DNA of 64,000 nucleotides, from NCBI GenBank assembly GCA_024235215.1, contig JACKMU010000005.1, positions 339,024 through 403,023 of the forward strand, given 5' to 3'. Position 1 is the stretch's first letter. Each line of letters starts with the position of its first letter. Shown here in pieces: positions 32,801 to 42,391 of the stretch. The notes under the pieces were generated by a model, which worked only from the letters and a program-made list of their open reading frames with translations, was not told the DNA's origin and searched no databases. Both the position numbers and the translations under genes were made by a program. This DNA is from Chromatiaceae bacterium. GTDB taxonomy: Bacteria > Pseudomonadota > Gammaproteobacteria > Chromatiales > Chromatiaceae.

Positions 32801-34891
32801 TCAGTCGGCGGGTCTGCCGACGTTCGCAACCACCTTGATCTTGCGATTGTCCGGAATCTCCTGGTAGGAGAGAACCCGCATGCCCGGCACGCTATGCCTG
32901 ACGAAATTCGCCATCCAGGCCCTGATCGAAGCCGCCACCAGCAGAATGCTCTGCTGACTGGCCCGCTCCTGCTGGTGGTAAGTCTCCAGCAGCGCTTTCT
33001 GCAGCTGCTCCGCCAGTCCGGGCTCTAGTCCGACACCGCCCTCATTTGAGGGATGCAGGGTCTTTTGCAATATCCGTTCCAGATTTTGTTCCAGCACGAT
33101 TACCGGAATTTCTTCTGTAGGACCAATAAGTTGCTGAACTATACCGCGGGAGAGTGCCACCCTGGCCTGGGAGGTCAGAACGCCGATGTCTTGACTCTGT
33201 CCGCCACTCTCCGCCAATGTTTCGGCGATTGAACGGATGTCGCGAATGGGCACGTTCTCCCGCAGCAGGTTCTTCAGGATCTTCAGGATCTGCCCCAGCG
33301 AGAGCTTGCCCGGTACCAGATCCTCGATCAGCTTGGGCGCGCTGCGGGCCAGTTGATCGAGCAGCTGCTGCACCTCTTCATGTCCGAGCAACTCGTGCGC
33401 ATTCCTTTCGAGTATCTCCTTCAGGTGAGTCGCCAGCACGGTGCTCGCGTCGACCACCGTATATCCGAGCGTCTGTGCATAATCGCGCTGACCGTGGTCG
33501 ATCCAGACCGACTCCAGCCCGAACGCCGGATCCTGGGTCTCGACCCCCTGGAGTTTTCCGAACACCTTGCCCGAATTGATCGCCAGATCACGATCCGGAA
33601 AGATCTCCGCCTCCCCCATCACCACGCCATGCAGCGATATCCGGTAGCTGGTTGGACTGAGATCCAGATTGTCCTGGATATGTACCGGTTGAATCAGGAA
33701 GCCGAGCTCCTTGGAGAGTTTCTTACGCACCCCTTTGATCCGTTTCATCAGCTCTCCCCCCTGATTCTTGTCTACCAGAGGGATCAGCTTATAGCCCACC
33801 TCAAGGCCGATAATGTCGACCGGCTGCACATCTTCCCAGGTCAGCTCGCGCTGCTCCGGCGGGGCTTCCGGCACCACCTGCGGTGGCGCCTCCTCCTCAG
33901 GCTTGCTGCGTTTGCCGCGATAGATCCACCAGGCACCGGCACCCGCCAGCCCGGCGAGCGAGAGGAACGCGAAATTGGGCATCCCCGGAATGACGCCCAT
34001 CAGGCCAAGTACGCCGGCCGCCACCGCCAGCGATTTCGGTGTACTCAGCAGCTGGGACAGGATCTGCCCCCCCATGTCCTGGGTCGATGCAACCCGCGTG
34101 ACGATGATCGCGGCCGAGGTCGAGAGCAGCAGCGAGGGGATCTGCGCCACCAACCCGTCACCGATGGTGAGCAGTGCGTAATAGCGCAGTGCGGTGGAGA
34201 AGTTGAGGTCGTGCTGAAACATGCCGATGGCCAGACCACCGACGATGTTGATCAGCAGAATCAGAATGCCAGCGACCGCGTCACCACGCACGAACTTGCT
34301 GGCACCATCCATAGAGCCGTAGAAGTCGGCTTCGACCGTGATCTCCTGACGGCGGGCTTTCGCCTCCTCCTGGCCGATGATACCGGCATTCAGATCTGCG
34401 TCTATCGCCATCTGCTTGCCGGGCATCGCATCCAGCGTGAACCTGGCGCTCACCTCGGAGACCCGGCCGGCACCCTTGGTGACCACGACAAAGTTGATGA
34501 TCACCAGAATGGCGAACACCACCAGGCCGACCGCGTAGTTGCCACCGATCACAAAGGCACCAAAAGCCTCGATCACCTTGCCCGCAGCGTCGCCCCCTTC
34601 ATGCCCTTCCAGCAGCACCACCCGGGTCGAAGCCACATTCAGTGCCAGACGCAGCAGTGTGGCCACCAACAGCAGGCTGGGAAAGACGCTGAACTCGAGC
34701 GGCTTCAATGTGTACACCACCACCAGCAACACCACCAGCGAGAGGGCGATGTTGAAGGTAAAGAAGATATCCAGTGCCAGCGCCGGCAACGGAATCACCA
34801 CCATCGCCAGCATCATCACCAGGATCAGCGGAGCGCCCAGCCCCTCTGTTCCGATACTCTTGACGTTGTTTAATATCGCTGTTGCATCCAT
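32801..34891 (-). CDS. flhA: Flagellar type III export gate protein FlhA
   Basis: 696 residues. The first ~320 residues hold eight hydrophobic segments and the FHIPEP motif region (RVSEVSARFTLDAMPGKQMAIDADLNAG). The remaining ~370 residues are the cytoplasmic ring-forming domain that docks export chaperones (HLKEILERNAHELLGHEEVQQLLD, ending in RVLSYQEIP). It forms the export gate at the base of the hook-basal body. A 73-bp gap separates it from flhB. Confidence 0.97.
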   Translation of the reverse strand: MDATAILNNVKSIGTEGLGAPLILVMMLAMVVIPLPALALDIFFTFNIALSLVVLLVVVYTLKPLEFSVFPSLLLVATLLRLALNVASTRVVLLEGHEGGDAAGKVIEAFGAFVIGGNYAVGLVVFAILVIINFVVVTKGAGRVSEVSARFTLDAMPGKQMAIDADLNAGIIGQEEAKARRQEITVEADFYGSMDGASKFVRGDAVAGILILLINIVGGLAIGMFQHDLNFSTALRYYALLTIGDGLVAQIPSLLLSTSAAIIVTRVASTQDMGGQILSQLLSTPKSLAVAAGVLGLMGVIPGMPNFAFLSLAGLAGAGAWWIYRGKRSKPEEEAPPQVVPEAPPEQRELTWEDVQPVDIIGLEVGYKLIPLVDKNQGGELMKRIKGVRKKLSKELGFLIQPVHIQDNLDLSPTSYRISLHGVVMGEAEIFPDRDLAINSGKVFGKLQGVETQDPAFGLESVWIDHGQRDYAQTLGYTVVDASTVLATHLKEILERNAHELLGHEEVQQLLDQLARSAPKLIEDLVPGKLSLGQILKILKNLLRENVPIRDIRSIAETLAESGGQSQDIGVLTSQARVALSRGIVQQLIGPTEEIPVIVLEQNLERILQKTLHPSNEGGVGLEPGLAEQLQKALLETYHQQERASQQSILLVAASIRAWMANFVRHSVPGMRVLSYQEIPDNRKIKVVANVGRPAD

Positions 34892-34964
34892 GGTTGCCGC
34901 TCGATGGTTGACTGATCTGTTAATTGACAGGGGGAGTCGTCACTCGCCTGGACGACCGCGACAC

Positions 34965-36107
34965 TCACGTTCCGGGAGGCACCTGCAGCTCGTCGGGAAC
35001 CCACAGATCCTGTGGGAAACCGGGTTTGCTGCCGTGACCCGTCTGATAGGCTTTCAGCTGGAACACGTAGGCCAGCAGTTTGGCCACTGCCAGATAGAGG
35101 CCTGCCGGAATGCAATCACCCAGTTCGGCGTGGGCATGGATGGCGCGTGCCAGCATGGGTGACTCGACTATCGGCACCTTGTGCTCCCCCGCTATCCGGC
35201 GGATATTGGAGGCAACCAGATCGGTGCCCTTGGCCACCACCTTGGGCGCGCTCATGGTGCGCTGGTCGTAGCTCAACGCTACCGCATAGTGGGTCGGATT
35301 GGTGACGATCACATCGGCCTTGGGCACCTGCTCCATCATGCGCCGTTGCGCCATTTCGTATTGCAGGTTGCGGATCCGGCCTTTCACCTCGGGGCGACCC
35401 TCGGTATCCTTCATCTCGTCCCGCACCTCCTGCCGCGTCATCTTCAACTGGCGCTTGTGGTCCCACAGCTGGAACGGTACGTCGATGAGCGCGATCAGAA
35501 TCAGGGTGCAGGAGATCAACACGAAAGAGCCGCCGACCAGTGTTCCCAGCTCCGACACCGCCGGTCCCAACTCCAGACGGCTGAGACCGATGAACTGATC
35601 CAGCAGCGTCCACAGCATGAGCGCGGTGGCACCGCCCACCAGCACGAACTTGGCCAGTGCTTTCACCAGCTCCATCAGCCCCTTTGCCGAGAAGAGCCGC
35701 TGCAAGCCGGTGATCGGGTTCAGTTTGCTCAATTTCGGTGCCAGCGCCTGGGCACTGAACGCAATGCCTCCCAGTACGACCGAACTGGCAATGGCGACTG
35801 CAAACATCGCCAGGAAGAAGGGTGCCAGCATCAACAGCGCGTCGGCGATTGCCTGCGACAGGCGTCGCAGCAGCGCGTTGGGATCGAACACGTCAATCCG
35901 TTCGATGGTGAATCCGCTCGCCATGAGTTCGGCCATACTGTGGCCGAAATGGTCGCTCATCAGCGTCAGCACCAGACCGCCGACCAACGTGATCGACATG
36001 GTGTTCAGCTCACGCGAGCGGGCGGTCTGCCCCTTCTTTCTGGACTCATCGAGCCGCTTCGCTGTGGGTTCCTCTGTCTTCTCCTGTCCGTCCTGATTAT
36101 CCGCCAT
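34965..36107 (-). CDS. flhB: Flagellar type III export switch protein FlhB
   Basis: 380 residues. The basic N-terminus (EKTEEPTAKRLDESRKKGQ) and four membrane helices are followed by the cytoplasmic domain with the self-cleaving NPTH motif in VIVTNPTHYAVAL (~268). The cleavage switches export from rod/hook to filament substrates. The C-terminus is longer than the minimal family core. It starts 3 bp after the fliR stop. Confidence 0.97.
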   Translation of the reverse strand: MADNQDGQEKTEEPTAKRLDESRKKGQTARSRELNTMSITLVGGLVLTLMSDHFGHSMAELMASGFTIERIDVFDPNALLRRLSQAIADALLMLAPFFLAMFAVAIASSVVLGGIAFSAQALAPKLSKLNPITGLQRLFSAKGLMELVKALAKFVLVGGATALMLWTLLDQFIGLSRLELGPAVSELGTLVGGSFVLISCTLILIALIDVPFQLWDHKRQLKMTRQEVRDEMKDTEGRPEVKGRIRNLQYEMAQRRMMEQVPKADVIVTNPTHYAVALSYDQRTMSAPKVVAKGTDLVASNIRRIAGEHKVPIVESPMLARAIHAHAELGDCIPAGLYLAVAKLLAYVFQLKAYQTGHGSKPGFPQDLWVPDELQVPPGT

Positions 36108-36110
36108 GAT

Positions 36111-36890
36111 TCACCCCGCTATCCGCAGCAGACCCTTCACCTGGGTAAAGCCGGCTTCGAGCAGCAGCTCGAAGTTCTCCATCACATTGGGCAGACTGGC
36201 CCAGATCAGCGCAAAGCCGATGAGCATGGTGAGTGGAAAACCGACCGCGAAAATATTCAGCTGCGGCGCCGCCCGGGTCACCACCCCCATCCCCAGGTTG
36301 ACCAGCAGCAGCGCAGCCATCACCGGCAGTGCCATCAGCAGACCGGCGCTGAACATCTGGTTGCCCCAGGAGACGACCTGCGAGAGCGTGTTGCGGCTGA
36401 TGCCGTCACCGGCGACCGGAAAAGTGTAAAAACTCTCGTACAGCAGTTCGATCAGAATCAGGTGTCCGTCCAGCAGCAGAAAAAGCAGCGTCGCCAGGAT
36501 CAGGTAGAACTGCGAGATCACTGGCACCTGGACACCGTTCTGCGGGTCCATCATCGACGCAAAACCCAACCCCATGCTGTAGGCAATCACCTGCCCGCCG
36601 AAGATCAGCCCGCTGAAGACCAGTTGCAGAATGAAACCCATCAGCAGCCCCACCGCCAGCTGCTGCAACAGCAACAGCAGCGCCTCGTGGCTGAACAACT
36701 GCACCGCGGGGGGTGGCGGCAGCAGCGGCAGAGTCACCCAGGTGAGCACCAGCACCAGGCCCAGCCGGTACAGCTTAGGCGTCTGCTGTGAGTTGAAAAT
36801 GGGCGCGGTGGTGACCATCGCGGCGATGCGGATGAACGGCCAGATGAAACCGGCCAGCCAGAGGTTGAGTTGTGCCTCGCTGAATTGCAT
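36111..36890 (-). CDS. fliR: Flagellar export apparatus protein FliR
   Basis: 259 residues with about six membrane helices. The core segments include FIWPFIRIAAMVTTAPIFN, GLMLGFILQ-type LLMGFILQLVFSGLIFGGQVIA, the loop GLGFASMMDPQNGVQVPVI and the C-terminal VMENFELLLEAG. The start is set at 36890 (MQFSEAQLN), 2 bp after fliQ; an upstream in-frame ATG inside fliQ is rejected. FliP, FliQ and FliR build the export pore. Confidence 0.96.
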   Translation of the reverse strand: MQFSEAQLNLWLAGFIWPFIRIAAMVTTAPIFNSQQTPKLYRLGLVLVLTWVTLPLLPPPPAVQLFSHEALLLLLQQLAVGLLMGFILQLVFSGLIFGGQVIAYSMGLGFASMMDPQNGVQVPVISQFYLILATLLFLLLDGHLILIELLYESFYTFPVAGDGISRNTLSQVVSWGNQMFSAGLLMALPVMAALLLVNLGMGVVTRAAPQLNIFAVGFPLTMLIGFALIWASLPNVMENFELLLEAGFTQVKGLLRIAG

Positions 36891-36892
36891 CA

Positions 36893-37162
36893 CTAACCAA
36901 TCAGCTCCGGGATACTCTCGATCAGATTCACTGTGAAGGTGATGATCACCCGCAGCATCCAAGGGCCGGCCAACATCAGGACCGCTCCCACGATCAACAG
37001 CTTCGGAATAAAACTGAGCGTCATCTCATTGATCTGGGTCGCCGCCTGAAACATCGCGACCAGCAATCCCACCAGCAGCGCCGGGATCAACACCACGCCG
37101 CCCAGCACCGTAGTCACCTCGAGTGCCCGCTGCCCAATGTCCAGTACCGAATCGGGAGTCAT
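36893..37162 (-). CDS. fliQ: Flagellar export apparatus protein FliQ
   Basis: 89 residues with two membrane helices: VTTVLGGVVLIPALLVGLLVAMFQAATQINE and LLIVGAVLMLAGPWMLRVIITF. The helical hairpin with the QAATQINEMTLSFIPK turn is diagnostic. It sits 7 bp after fliP and 2 bp before fliR. Confidence 0.97.
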   Translation of the reverse strand: MTPDSVLDIGQRALEVTTVLGGVVLIPALLVGLLVAMFQAATQINEMTLSFIPKLLIVGAVLMLAGPWMLRVIITFTVNLIESIPELIG

Positions 37163-37169
37163 GATCGCG

Positions 37170-37913
37170 TCACACCAGGAAGCTGGAGGCCAGCGTACCG
37201 AACACCAGCGACCAACCGTCGATCAGTACGAACAGCATGATCTTGAACGGTAGCGAGATGATCAGCGGCGAGAGCATCATCATGCCCATCGACATCAGTA
37301 CGCTGGCCACCACCAGATCGATGATCAGAAATGGGATGAAGATGAGAAAGCCGATCTGAAACCCGGTTTTCAGCTCGGAGGTGGCGAATGCCGGCAGCAG
37401 CATGGAGAAAGGGACCTCCGACTTGCTCTGCATCTGCTCGAAGCGACCAATGCGGGCAAACAGTTCGAGGTCGCTCTCGCGGGTCTGGGCGAGCATGAAA
37501 TCACGCACCGGCAGCGCAGCGTTCTCCAGCGCCTGGTTGAGCTCCAACCGCTCTTCGAAGTAGGGCTTGACGCCCACCTGGTAGCACTCCTGAAACACGG
37601 GCATCATCACGAACGCGGTCAGAAACAGCGCCAGTCCGACCAGGATCTGGTTGGAGGGGGTGTTCTGTGTTCCCAGCGCCTGGCGCAGAATCGCCAGCAC
37701 GATCACGATGCGGGTGAATGAGGTCATCAACAGCAGCGCCGCCGGCAGCAGGCTGAGCGCTGTCATGAAGAGCAGCACCTGGATGCTCAGGGTGTAAGTC
37801 TGCCCGCCATCCGCATTGGTCGTGGTGGTGATTGCATCCACGCCGGGCGCCGCCAGTGCGCACAGCGGCGCCAGCAGCAGGGGCAGCAGAAAGAGTCGTT
37901 GCAGGCGCCGCAT
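37170..37913 (-). CDS. fliP: Flagellar export apparatus protein FliP
   Basis: 247 residues. The N-terminal RLFLLPLLLAPLCALA is a cleavable signal peptide, as is usual for FliP. The core has SLLPAALLLMTSFTRIVIVL, RQALGTQNTPSNQILVGLALFLT and the C-terminal DLVVASVLMSMGMMMLSPLIISLPFKI. It is the central subunit of the export pore. Its start overlaps the fliO stop by one base. Confidence 0.97.
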   Translation of the reverse strand: MRRLQRLFLLPLLLAPLCALAAPGVDAITTTTNADGGQTYTLSIQVLLFMTALSLLPAALLLMTSFTRIVIVLAILRQALGTQNTPSNQILVGLALFLTAFVMMPVFQECYQVGVKPYFEERLELNQALENAALPVRDFMLAQTRESDLELFARIGRFEQMQSKSEVPFSMLLPAFATSELKTGFQIGFLIFIPFLIIDLVVASVLMSMGMMMLSPLIISLPFKIMLFVLIDGWSLVFGTLASSFLV

Positions 37914-38338
37914 CAGCGTTCACCCCCCAGCGCACGCTGCAGCTCACCTTCGAACCCCTCTCCGGTCACGGCCTGAGCGCGCCCCTCTCCCAGTACATGC
38001 AGCAAGCGTACCTGTCCCGGCGCAACCCCAACCAGCAGGCGGATGCCATCCACCTGCAGCAGCACCGCCCGCTCACGCGGTCCGAGCGATACCCCGCCCA
38101 TCACATTCACCATCCCCTTGCCCAACAGTGCCTGCCTGCCGAAACGCCGAAAAAACCAGCTCAAAGCAAATATCAGCGCAACGATCGCCAGCAGCCCGAG
38201 CGCGGTTTCGGTCAGTGCGCCGGCGCCCAGCGGAGAAGCCGGAAAGAGCGCACTCTTCTCCTCCGCCACCTCAGCCAAGGCGTGCTCCGGCAACATCCCG
38301 GCCAGCACGGTCCAGAGATACCAGTCGCGCGAAGTCAT
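37913..38338 (-). CDS. fliO: Flagellar export apparatus assembly protein FliO
   Basis: 141 residues with one membrane helix (ALTETALGLLAIVALIFALSWFF, ~52-74) and a conserved cytoplasmic part (VMGGVSLGPRERAVLLQVDGIRLLVGVAPGQVRLLHVL). FliO scaffolds assembly of the FliP ring. The gene overlaps fliN by 4 bp and fliP by one. Short and variable as usual for FliO, but the gene order leaves little doubt. Confidence 0.92.
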   Translation of the reverse strand: MTSRDWYLWTVLAGMLPEHALAEVAEEKSALFPASPLGAGALTETALGLLAIVALIFALSWFFRRFGRQALLGKGMVNVMGGVSLGPRERAVLLQVDGIRLLVGVAPGQVRLLHVLGEGRAQAVTGEGFEGELQRALGGER

Positions 38339-38760
38339 CGCAGTCTCTTGATCCGGTCGGTCGGACTGATCACATCGGTCAGCCGGATACCGAACTTCTC
38401 GTTGACCACCACCACCTCACCCTGCGCGATCAGGGTGCCGTTGACCAGCACGTCCATCGGCTCACCGGCAAGACGGTCGAGCTCGACCACCGATCCCTGG
38501 TTCAGCTGCAGCAGATTGCGAATCGGAATGTGCGTGCGGCCGATCTCCATCGAGATGATGACCGGGACATCCAATATCGAATTCATACTCACTTCGCCAT
38601 CCGGCTCGGAATCAGCATCGTTCTCCAGCTCTTGAAACTTGGCGGTTTTGGCTTTGGCCGACGGCTTTTTTGCCGGAACGACCTCTAACTCTTCCTGCTC
38701 CAGCGCATCCGCCCATTCGTCTGCCAATACGTCGTTTGCATCTTTATCTGTGGTGCTCAT
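38335..38760 (-). CDS. fliN: Flagellar motor switch protein FliN
   Basis: 141 residues. A charged N-terminal ~60 residues precede the SpoA domain (ILDVPVIISMEIGRTHIPIRNLLQLNQGSVVELDRLAGEPMDVLVNG...VVVNEKFGIRLTDVIS), which with FliM forms the lower C-ring. The start at 38760 is chosen for AGGAAAGG just upstream; an ATG eight codons earlier is possible. Confidence 0.96.
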   Translation of the reverse strand: MSTTDKDANDVLADEWADALEQEELEVVPAKKPSAKAKTAKFQELENDADSEPDGEVSMNSILDVPVIISMEIGRTHIPIRNLLQLNQGSVVELDRLAGEPMDVLVNGTLIAQGEVVVVNEKFGIRLTDVISPTDRIKRLR

Positions 38761-38788
38761 TGTCCTTTCCTGTCGTGTCGACAAACGC

Positions 38789-39802
38789 TCATTTGCGCGA
38801 TTTCAGAATCACATCCTTGTTCTTTTTCGGCTGCTTCACGCCGAGCCAACGCTCCAGCTTGATCGCATAATTACCATCGAAAGCGCCGAGTTGACCTTTG
38901 AATACGGGAATCCCCTCCGCCATCACCTCGACCAGTTCCGGGATCTCGACCGGAATGATGTCTCCGGGGCAGAGCCTGGCCAGTTCACGCATGGTCAACT
39001 CGGTCTGGGTGAGGATGCTGTTGATCTCCACCTTGGCCGTCATCAGCTCCTCTTTCAGCGCCTGGGCCCAGCGTTCGTCCTTCTCCCCGCGGTCGCTCTG
39101 GACGCCGGCATCGAGCAGTTCGCGGATCGGTTCCACCATCGAGTAGGGGAGACAGACATGCATATCCCCACCGCCGGCTTCCAGTTCGATATGAAAAGTG
39201 GTGACCACCACCACCTCGGAAGGGCTGACAATATTGGCAAACTGGGGATTGACCTCAGAGCCGTTGTATTCGAACTCCAGTGCCAGAATCGGCCGCCACG
39301 CCTCCTGCATGTCGGCAAAGACCAGATTCAGCAGCAGGCGGATCACGCGCTGTTCGGTAGGCGTGAAATCCCTCCCCTCGATCTTGGTGTGGAAGCGCCC
39401 GCTGCCGCCGAAAAAGTTATCCACCACGCTGAACACCAGCTTGGGATCGAGTACACAGAGCCCCTTTCCGCGCAACGGCGGCAGACGGATGAGATTGAGG
39501 CTGGTGGGTACGAACAGGCTGTGTACGAACTCGGAGAACTTCACCATCTGCACCGCGGAGACGGCAATATCCGCAGAGCGCCGCAGCATATTGAACAGAC
39601 TGGTCCGGTAGTAGCGGGCGAATCGCTCATTGATCATCTCCAGCGTCGGCAGACGCCCGCGGACGATGCGATCCTGGCTGGCGAAATCGTACGCCCTTGT
39701 CTCACCGTCGAACTCATCGCCCTCGGTCTCGACTTCACCGCTATCGACGCCGTGCAACAGCGCGTCGATTTCGTCCTGAGAAAGCAGATCAGAGCCGGAC
39801 AT
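38789..39802 (-). CDS. fliM: Flagellar motor switch protein FliM
   Basis: 337 residues. The N-terminal DLLSQDEIDALLHGV is the CheY-P binding peptide. The middle domain holds LNLIRLPPLRGKGLCVLDPKLVFSVVDNFFGG, and the C-terminal SpoA domain carries ILTQTELTMRELARLCPGDIIPVEIP. It transmits CheY-P binding to motor reversal. It ends 28 bp before fliN begins. Confidence 0.97.
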   Translation of the reverse strand: MSGSDLLSQDEIDALLHGVDSGEVETEGDEFDGETRAYDFASQDRIVRGRLPTLEMINERFARYYRTSLFNMLRRSADIAVSAVQMVKFSEFVHSLFVPTSLNLIRLPPLRGKGLCVLDPKLVFSVVDNFFGGSGRFHTKIEGRDFTPTEQRVIRLLLNLVFADMQEAWRPILALEFEYNGSEVNPQFANIVSPSEVVVVTTFHIELEAGGGDMHVCLPYSMVEPIRELLDAGVQSDRGEKDERWAQALKEELMTAKVEINSILTQTELTMRELARLCPGDIIPVEIPELVEVMAEGIPVFKGQLGAFDGNYAIKLERWLGVKQPKKNKDVILKSRK

Positions 39803-39804
39803 CG

Positions 39805-40317
39805 CTATTGCATCACGAACTGGGTGAAGTAGACCGCCTCGAGTTCCCCTGAGCCACCCTGCTCCGTGATGAGCTGGTTCATCCGCTCCACCACCTCCGC
39901 CTGCAGCTTCTCTTTTCCTGCGCGCGAATTCAGCTCGACATCTTTGTGGGAACCGAACAGATCGAGCAGGTTGTGGCGAATCAACGGATCATTCTGCTGC
40001 ACGAAATCGATCGCCGCCTGTCCCCGCGACATCACTTCGACACTCACCTGCAGCAGCTTGGCCTGACTCCCCTCCGACAGGTTCGCCACGAAGACCGGAG
40101 TCATCGAATGATAAATCGCGGGCAATGCCTGCTGACCCTCGGCTGACTTCGCCTCCACCGTCTCCTCGCCGCTGCCGCTGAGCAGAAACCAGGCCGCGCC
40201 GCCACCCCCGCCGAGCAGCAGCACCCCGAGAGCGATAAAGAGGATCAGCTTCTTCTTTGATCCCCCACCCTGCTCGATGCCAAGATCCAGATCCTCATCG
40301 GGTTTTTTCTTCGCCAT
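39805..40317 (-). CDS. fliL: Flagellar basal body-associated protein FliL
   Basis: 170 residues. A short charged cytoplasmic tail (AKKKPDEDLDLGIEQGG), one membrane helix (KLILFIALGVLLLGGGGGAAWFLL) and a periplasmic SPFH-like FliL domain (ALPAIYHSMTPVFVANL...LLQVSVEVMSR...IRHNLLDLFGSHKDVEL...LITEQGGSGELEAVYFTQFVMQ). It supports stator function. The ATG at 40317 has AGGAAA upstream. It is the first gene of the visible operon, whose promoter must lie in 40318-41073. Confidence 0.96.
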   Translation of the reverse strand: MAKKKPDEDLDLGIEQGGGSKKKLILFIALGVLLLGGGGGAAWFLLSGSGEETVEAKSAEGQQALPAIYHSMTPVFVANLSEGSQAKLLQVSVEVMSRGQAAIDFVQQNDPLIRHNLLDLFGSHKDVELNSRAGKEKLQAEVVERMNQLITEQGGSGELEAVYFTQFVMQ

Positions 40318-41073
40318 GTCGTTTCCTGTATGAAAATGCCATAGCCTCCCCTCAAGCAATACCCATGCCATGCAGATAGATGATCAATTGTTGTTGTAAA
40401 TCAGCCTGTTGAGTGCCCGCTTCTAGGCAGTGACAAAGATTTGACGACGCAGATTGCGCGCTGTTGGCATTTTCCCGGCAGCCGTCTCAACCGCGTCAGC
40501 TCCGGTAGCAGCCGGATATGAATGGCATCCACCGCCTTGCCGGAGAAGGCCGGGATCCGGGAATCCAGGGTATTGCTGATGCGCTGGGCTCCAACCTTTG
40601 ATCCATCCTCAGCTTGGCAGGACGAATGCCCAACACGGCGATCTGTCATTTCACTCTCCGGTACCGGAGTCGCCCAAAAAAATCGAAAATGATCGGTTGA
40701 ACGCTTTGCTCACAATAAAGTGTACCGTCAGATATCGCGCTCCAATGCATTGAGGTTACAAGAGTGCATTGGGGAGACTGATTGATCAGCCCTATGCGCG
40801 TGAGAAAACTTCGCCGATCTCAGGTCGAGTCCTGGGCAAATCAGCAACACCAAGCAAAGTGAGAGAGTATGGTTACCACTCGAAGAGGATAGCCGTCATT
40901 ACTATCGAACATTTGAAGGGGCCACGCGAGGTGACGTAAAATAACTGTTGCAAAAAGTCTTTTTTTCCTAATCCTCAACTAGTTGGGAACAACGACCAAA
41001 GCAGGTCGGAGGGCGCGCTGCGCAATCTCTTTTGGGCTGTACACTAAACATTTAAATTTCAGAGAAGAACTCT
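40318..41073. other. Intergenic region upstream of the fliL operon and aminotransferase gene
   Basis: 756 bp between divergent transcription units. No fliK is seen upstream of fliL. A minus-strand ORF at 40401-40649 has no recognised relatives. The promoters of both units should be here, but no clear sigma-54 or sigma-70 site could be assigned by eye. Confidence 0.5.
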
Positions 41074-42321
41074 ATGACGAAAAAATCCAAGCCGATCTCG
41101 CAGAAATCCCTTGGTTACAAATGGGGGGGAACGCTGGACCAGAATCTGGCTGCCAACCAACGCTTCATGGCGGACACCGATAGCAAAAAGATCAATCTTG
41201 GGGTCGGGACAAATGTGGGCCCGGACGGTAAACCCTGGAGTCGGGCCAGTGCTTTTCCGGCTTCGCTGGCCAAACTGGTGGGCGACATCGGTGCGCTGTG
41301 TGGCAGTTACAATCCTGCCAACGATGTGCAACAGGCTGCAGCCGAGTTCATACTGGGCGAGCAGCTGAAACTTCCCAGAAACGTCTGGGGCCAGTGCATC
41401 ACCAGTTTCACCGCTGGCGGAGGATCGGGTGCGGTGGGCCGGGCGATCGATTTCGTCACCGCGCAACATACGGATATCGCGCATCTCAATCTGCAGCACT
41501 ACGCGTGGGTCGGCTACGATTCGATCGCTTACAACCGCCGGCTGGAGATCAAATCCATACCGATTGAGCTGACCGAACTGCCCAACAAGGGGTTGGATGT
41601 GTTGCAGACCGTGCACAACGGGAGCGGTTTGCTGGTGCCCGGAAAGCACTGGGGAGATGCCGGTATGCTTTTTACCCACCGCGATCAGCCGGTGATACTG
41701 GACATCCCCTACTCCGGGTTCGACCACGCCGGCCTTCCTTACGAGGAAGCATTGAACCGCTCCGCGGAGCCGCTGCTGACGCTGGTCGATGCGGGTGCAC
41801 CCGTCGTGGTCGGCTACGGTCCGACCAAGGTGTTCAACACGTTCAAGTACCGCCCGGGCGGCGCCACTGTGGTGATATGCCGGACAGAGAAAGAGGCCAA
41901 ACACGCGCGCGGCCGGATGACTTCCAACGCCAGAGGCGGTACCGGCTTCATCGATATTGCCACCTACGCGCTGATGAAAGCGATGGCCGAGAACCCGGAG
42001 GGTCTGAAATCCGATCATGCCGCGATACTCGAGCGCCTGCATCAGGCAGGTCAGGACTGGGCGCAGTACGCTGCCGGCACACCGCTGGCAAATTTCTTCG
42101 GGGCCGGTTACGGCGGTCTGTTCCGCATACTGCCGGTGCATCCCGGCACCGTCGAGGCGTTGGCCGAGCAGCACATCCATGTGGTTTATGTGGATGAGAA
42201 GCTGATTCGGATCAACATCATGGGCTTGCCCCATGGCGAGCAGACAGAGGAGATCGTACGGGCGGTCTCCAGTCGCTGTACGGATGAATTACCAAAAGAA
42301 CTGCGTCCGTTCGCCGCCTGA
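41074..42321 (+). CDS. PLP-dependent aminotransferase, class I/II (aspartate/aromatic type)
   Basis: 415 residues with the fold-type I pattern of aspartate/aromatic aminotransferases. Visible marks are INLGVGTNVGPDG near the N-terminus, ITSFTAGGGSGAVGRAIDF, PVILDIPYSGFDHAG (the conserved Asp that contacts the PLP ring) and VVVGYGPTKVFNTFKYRPGG, whose Lys is the probable Schiff-base residue. The C-terminal small domain includes NIMGLPHGE. It probably moves an amino group from tyrosine, phenylalanine or aspartate to a keto acid. Its neighbours 0.9 kb downstream degrade aromatic acids, which favours tyrosine or phenylalanine. GAAG lies before the ATG. Confidence 0.75.
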   Translation: MTKKSKPISQKSLGYKWGGTLDQNLAANQRFMADTDSKKINLGVGTNVGPDGKPWSRASAFPASLAKLVGDIGALCGSYNPANDVQQAAAEFILGEQLKLPRNVWGQCITSFTAGGGSGAVGRAIDFVTAQHTDIAHLNLQHYAWVGYDSIAYNRRLEIKSIPIELTELPNKGLDVLQTVHNGSGLLVPGKHWGDAGMLFTHRDQPVILDIPYSGFDHAGLPYEEALNRSAEPLLTLVDAGAPVVVGYGPTKVFNTFKYRPGGATVVICRTEKEAKHARGRMTSNARGGTGFIDIATYALMKAMAENPEGLKSDHAAILERLHQAGQDWAQYAAGTPLANFFGAGYGGLFRILPVHPGTVEALAEQHIHVVYVDEKLIRINIMGLPHGEQTEEIVRAVSSRCTDELPKELRPFAA

Positions 42322-42336
42322 GCAACCCGGCAGTCG

Positions 42337-42364
42337 CGGCAGACCCGTCGCTGCGGGTCTGCCG
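42337..42364. terminator. Strong hairpin between converging genes
   Basis: The 11-bp arms CGGCAGACCCG and CGGGTCTGCCG are exact complements around a 6-base loop. The hairpin lies 15 bp after the aminotransferase stop and 27 bp after the stop of the small minus-strand gene's side. No T-run follows on either strand, so termination is inferred from position. Confidence 0.55.
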
Positions 42365-42391
42365 CCATGCGTTTCCCGGCTGCTGGCGATG

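Noticed and set aside
32765..36791. Long plus-strand ORFs (e.g. 33353-34873, 35181-36791) opposite flhA, flhB and fliR
   Set aside because: They are antisense shadows of well-recognised flagellar genes in GC-rich DNA; His/Gln-rich composition and no relatives.
40401..40649. 82-codon ORF upstream of fliL as a fliK remnant
   Set aside because: fliK is expected upstream of fliL in some relatives, but the translated sequence shows no hook-length-control features.
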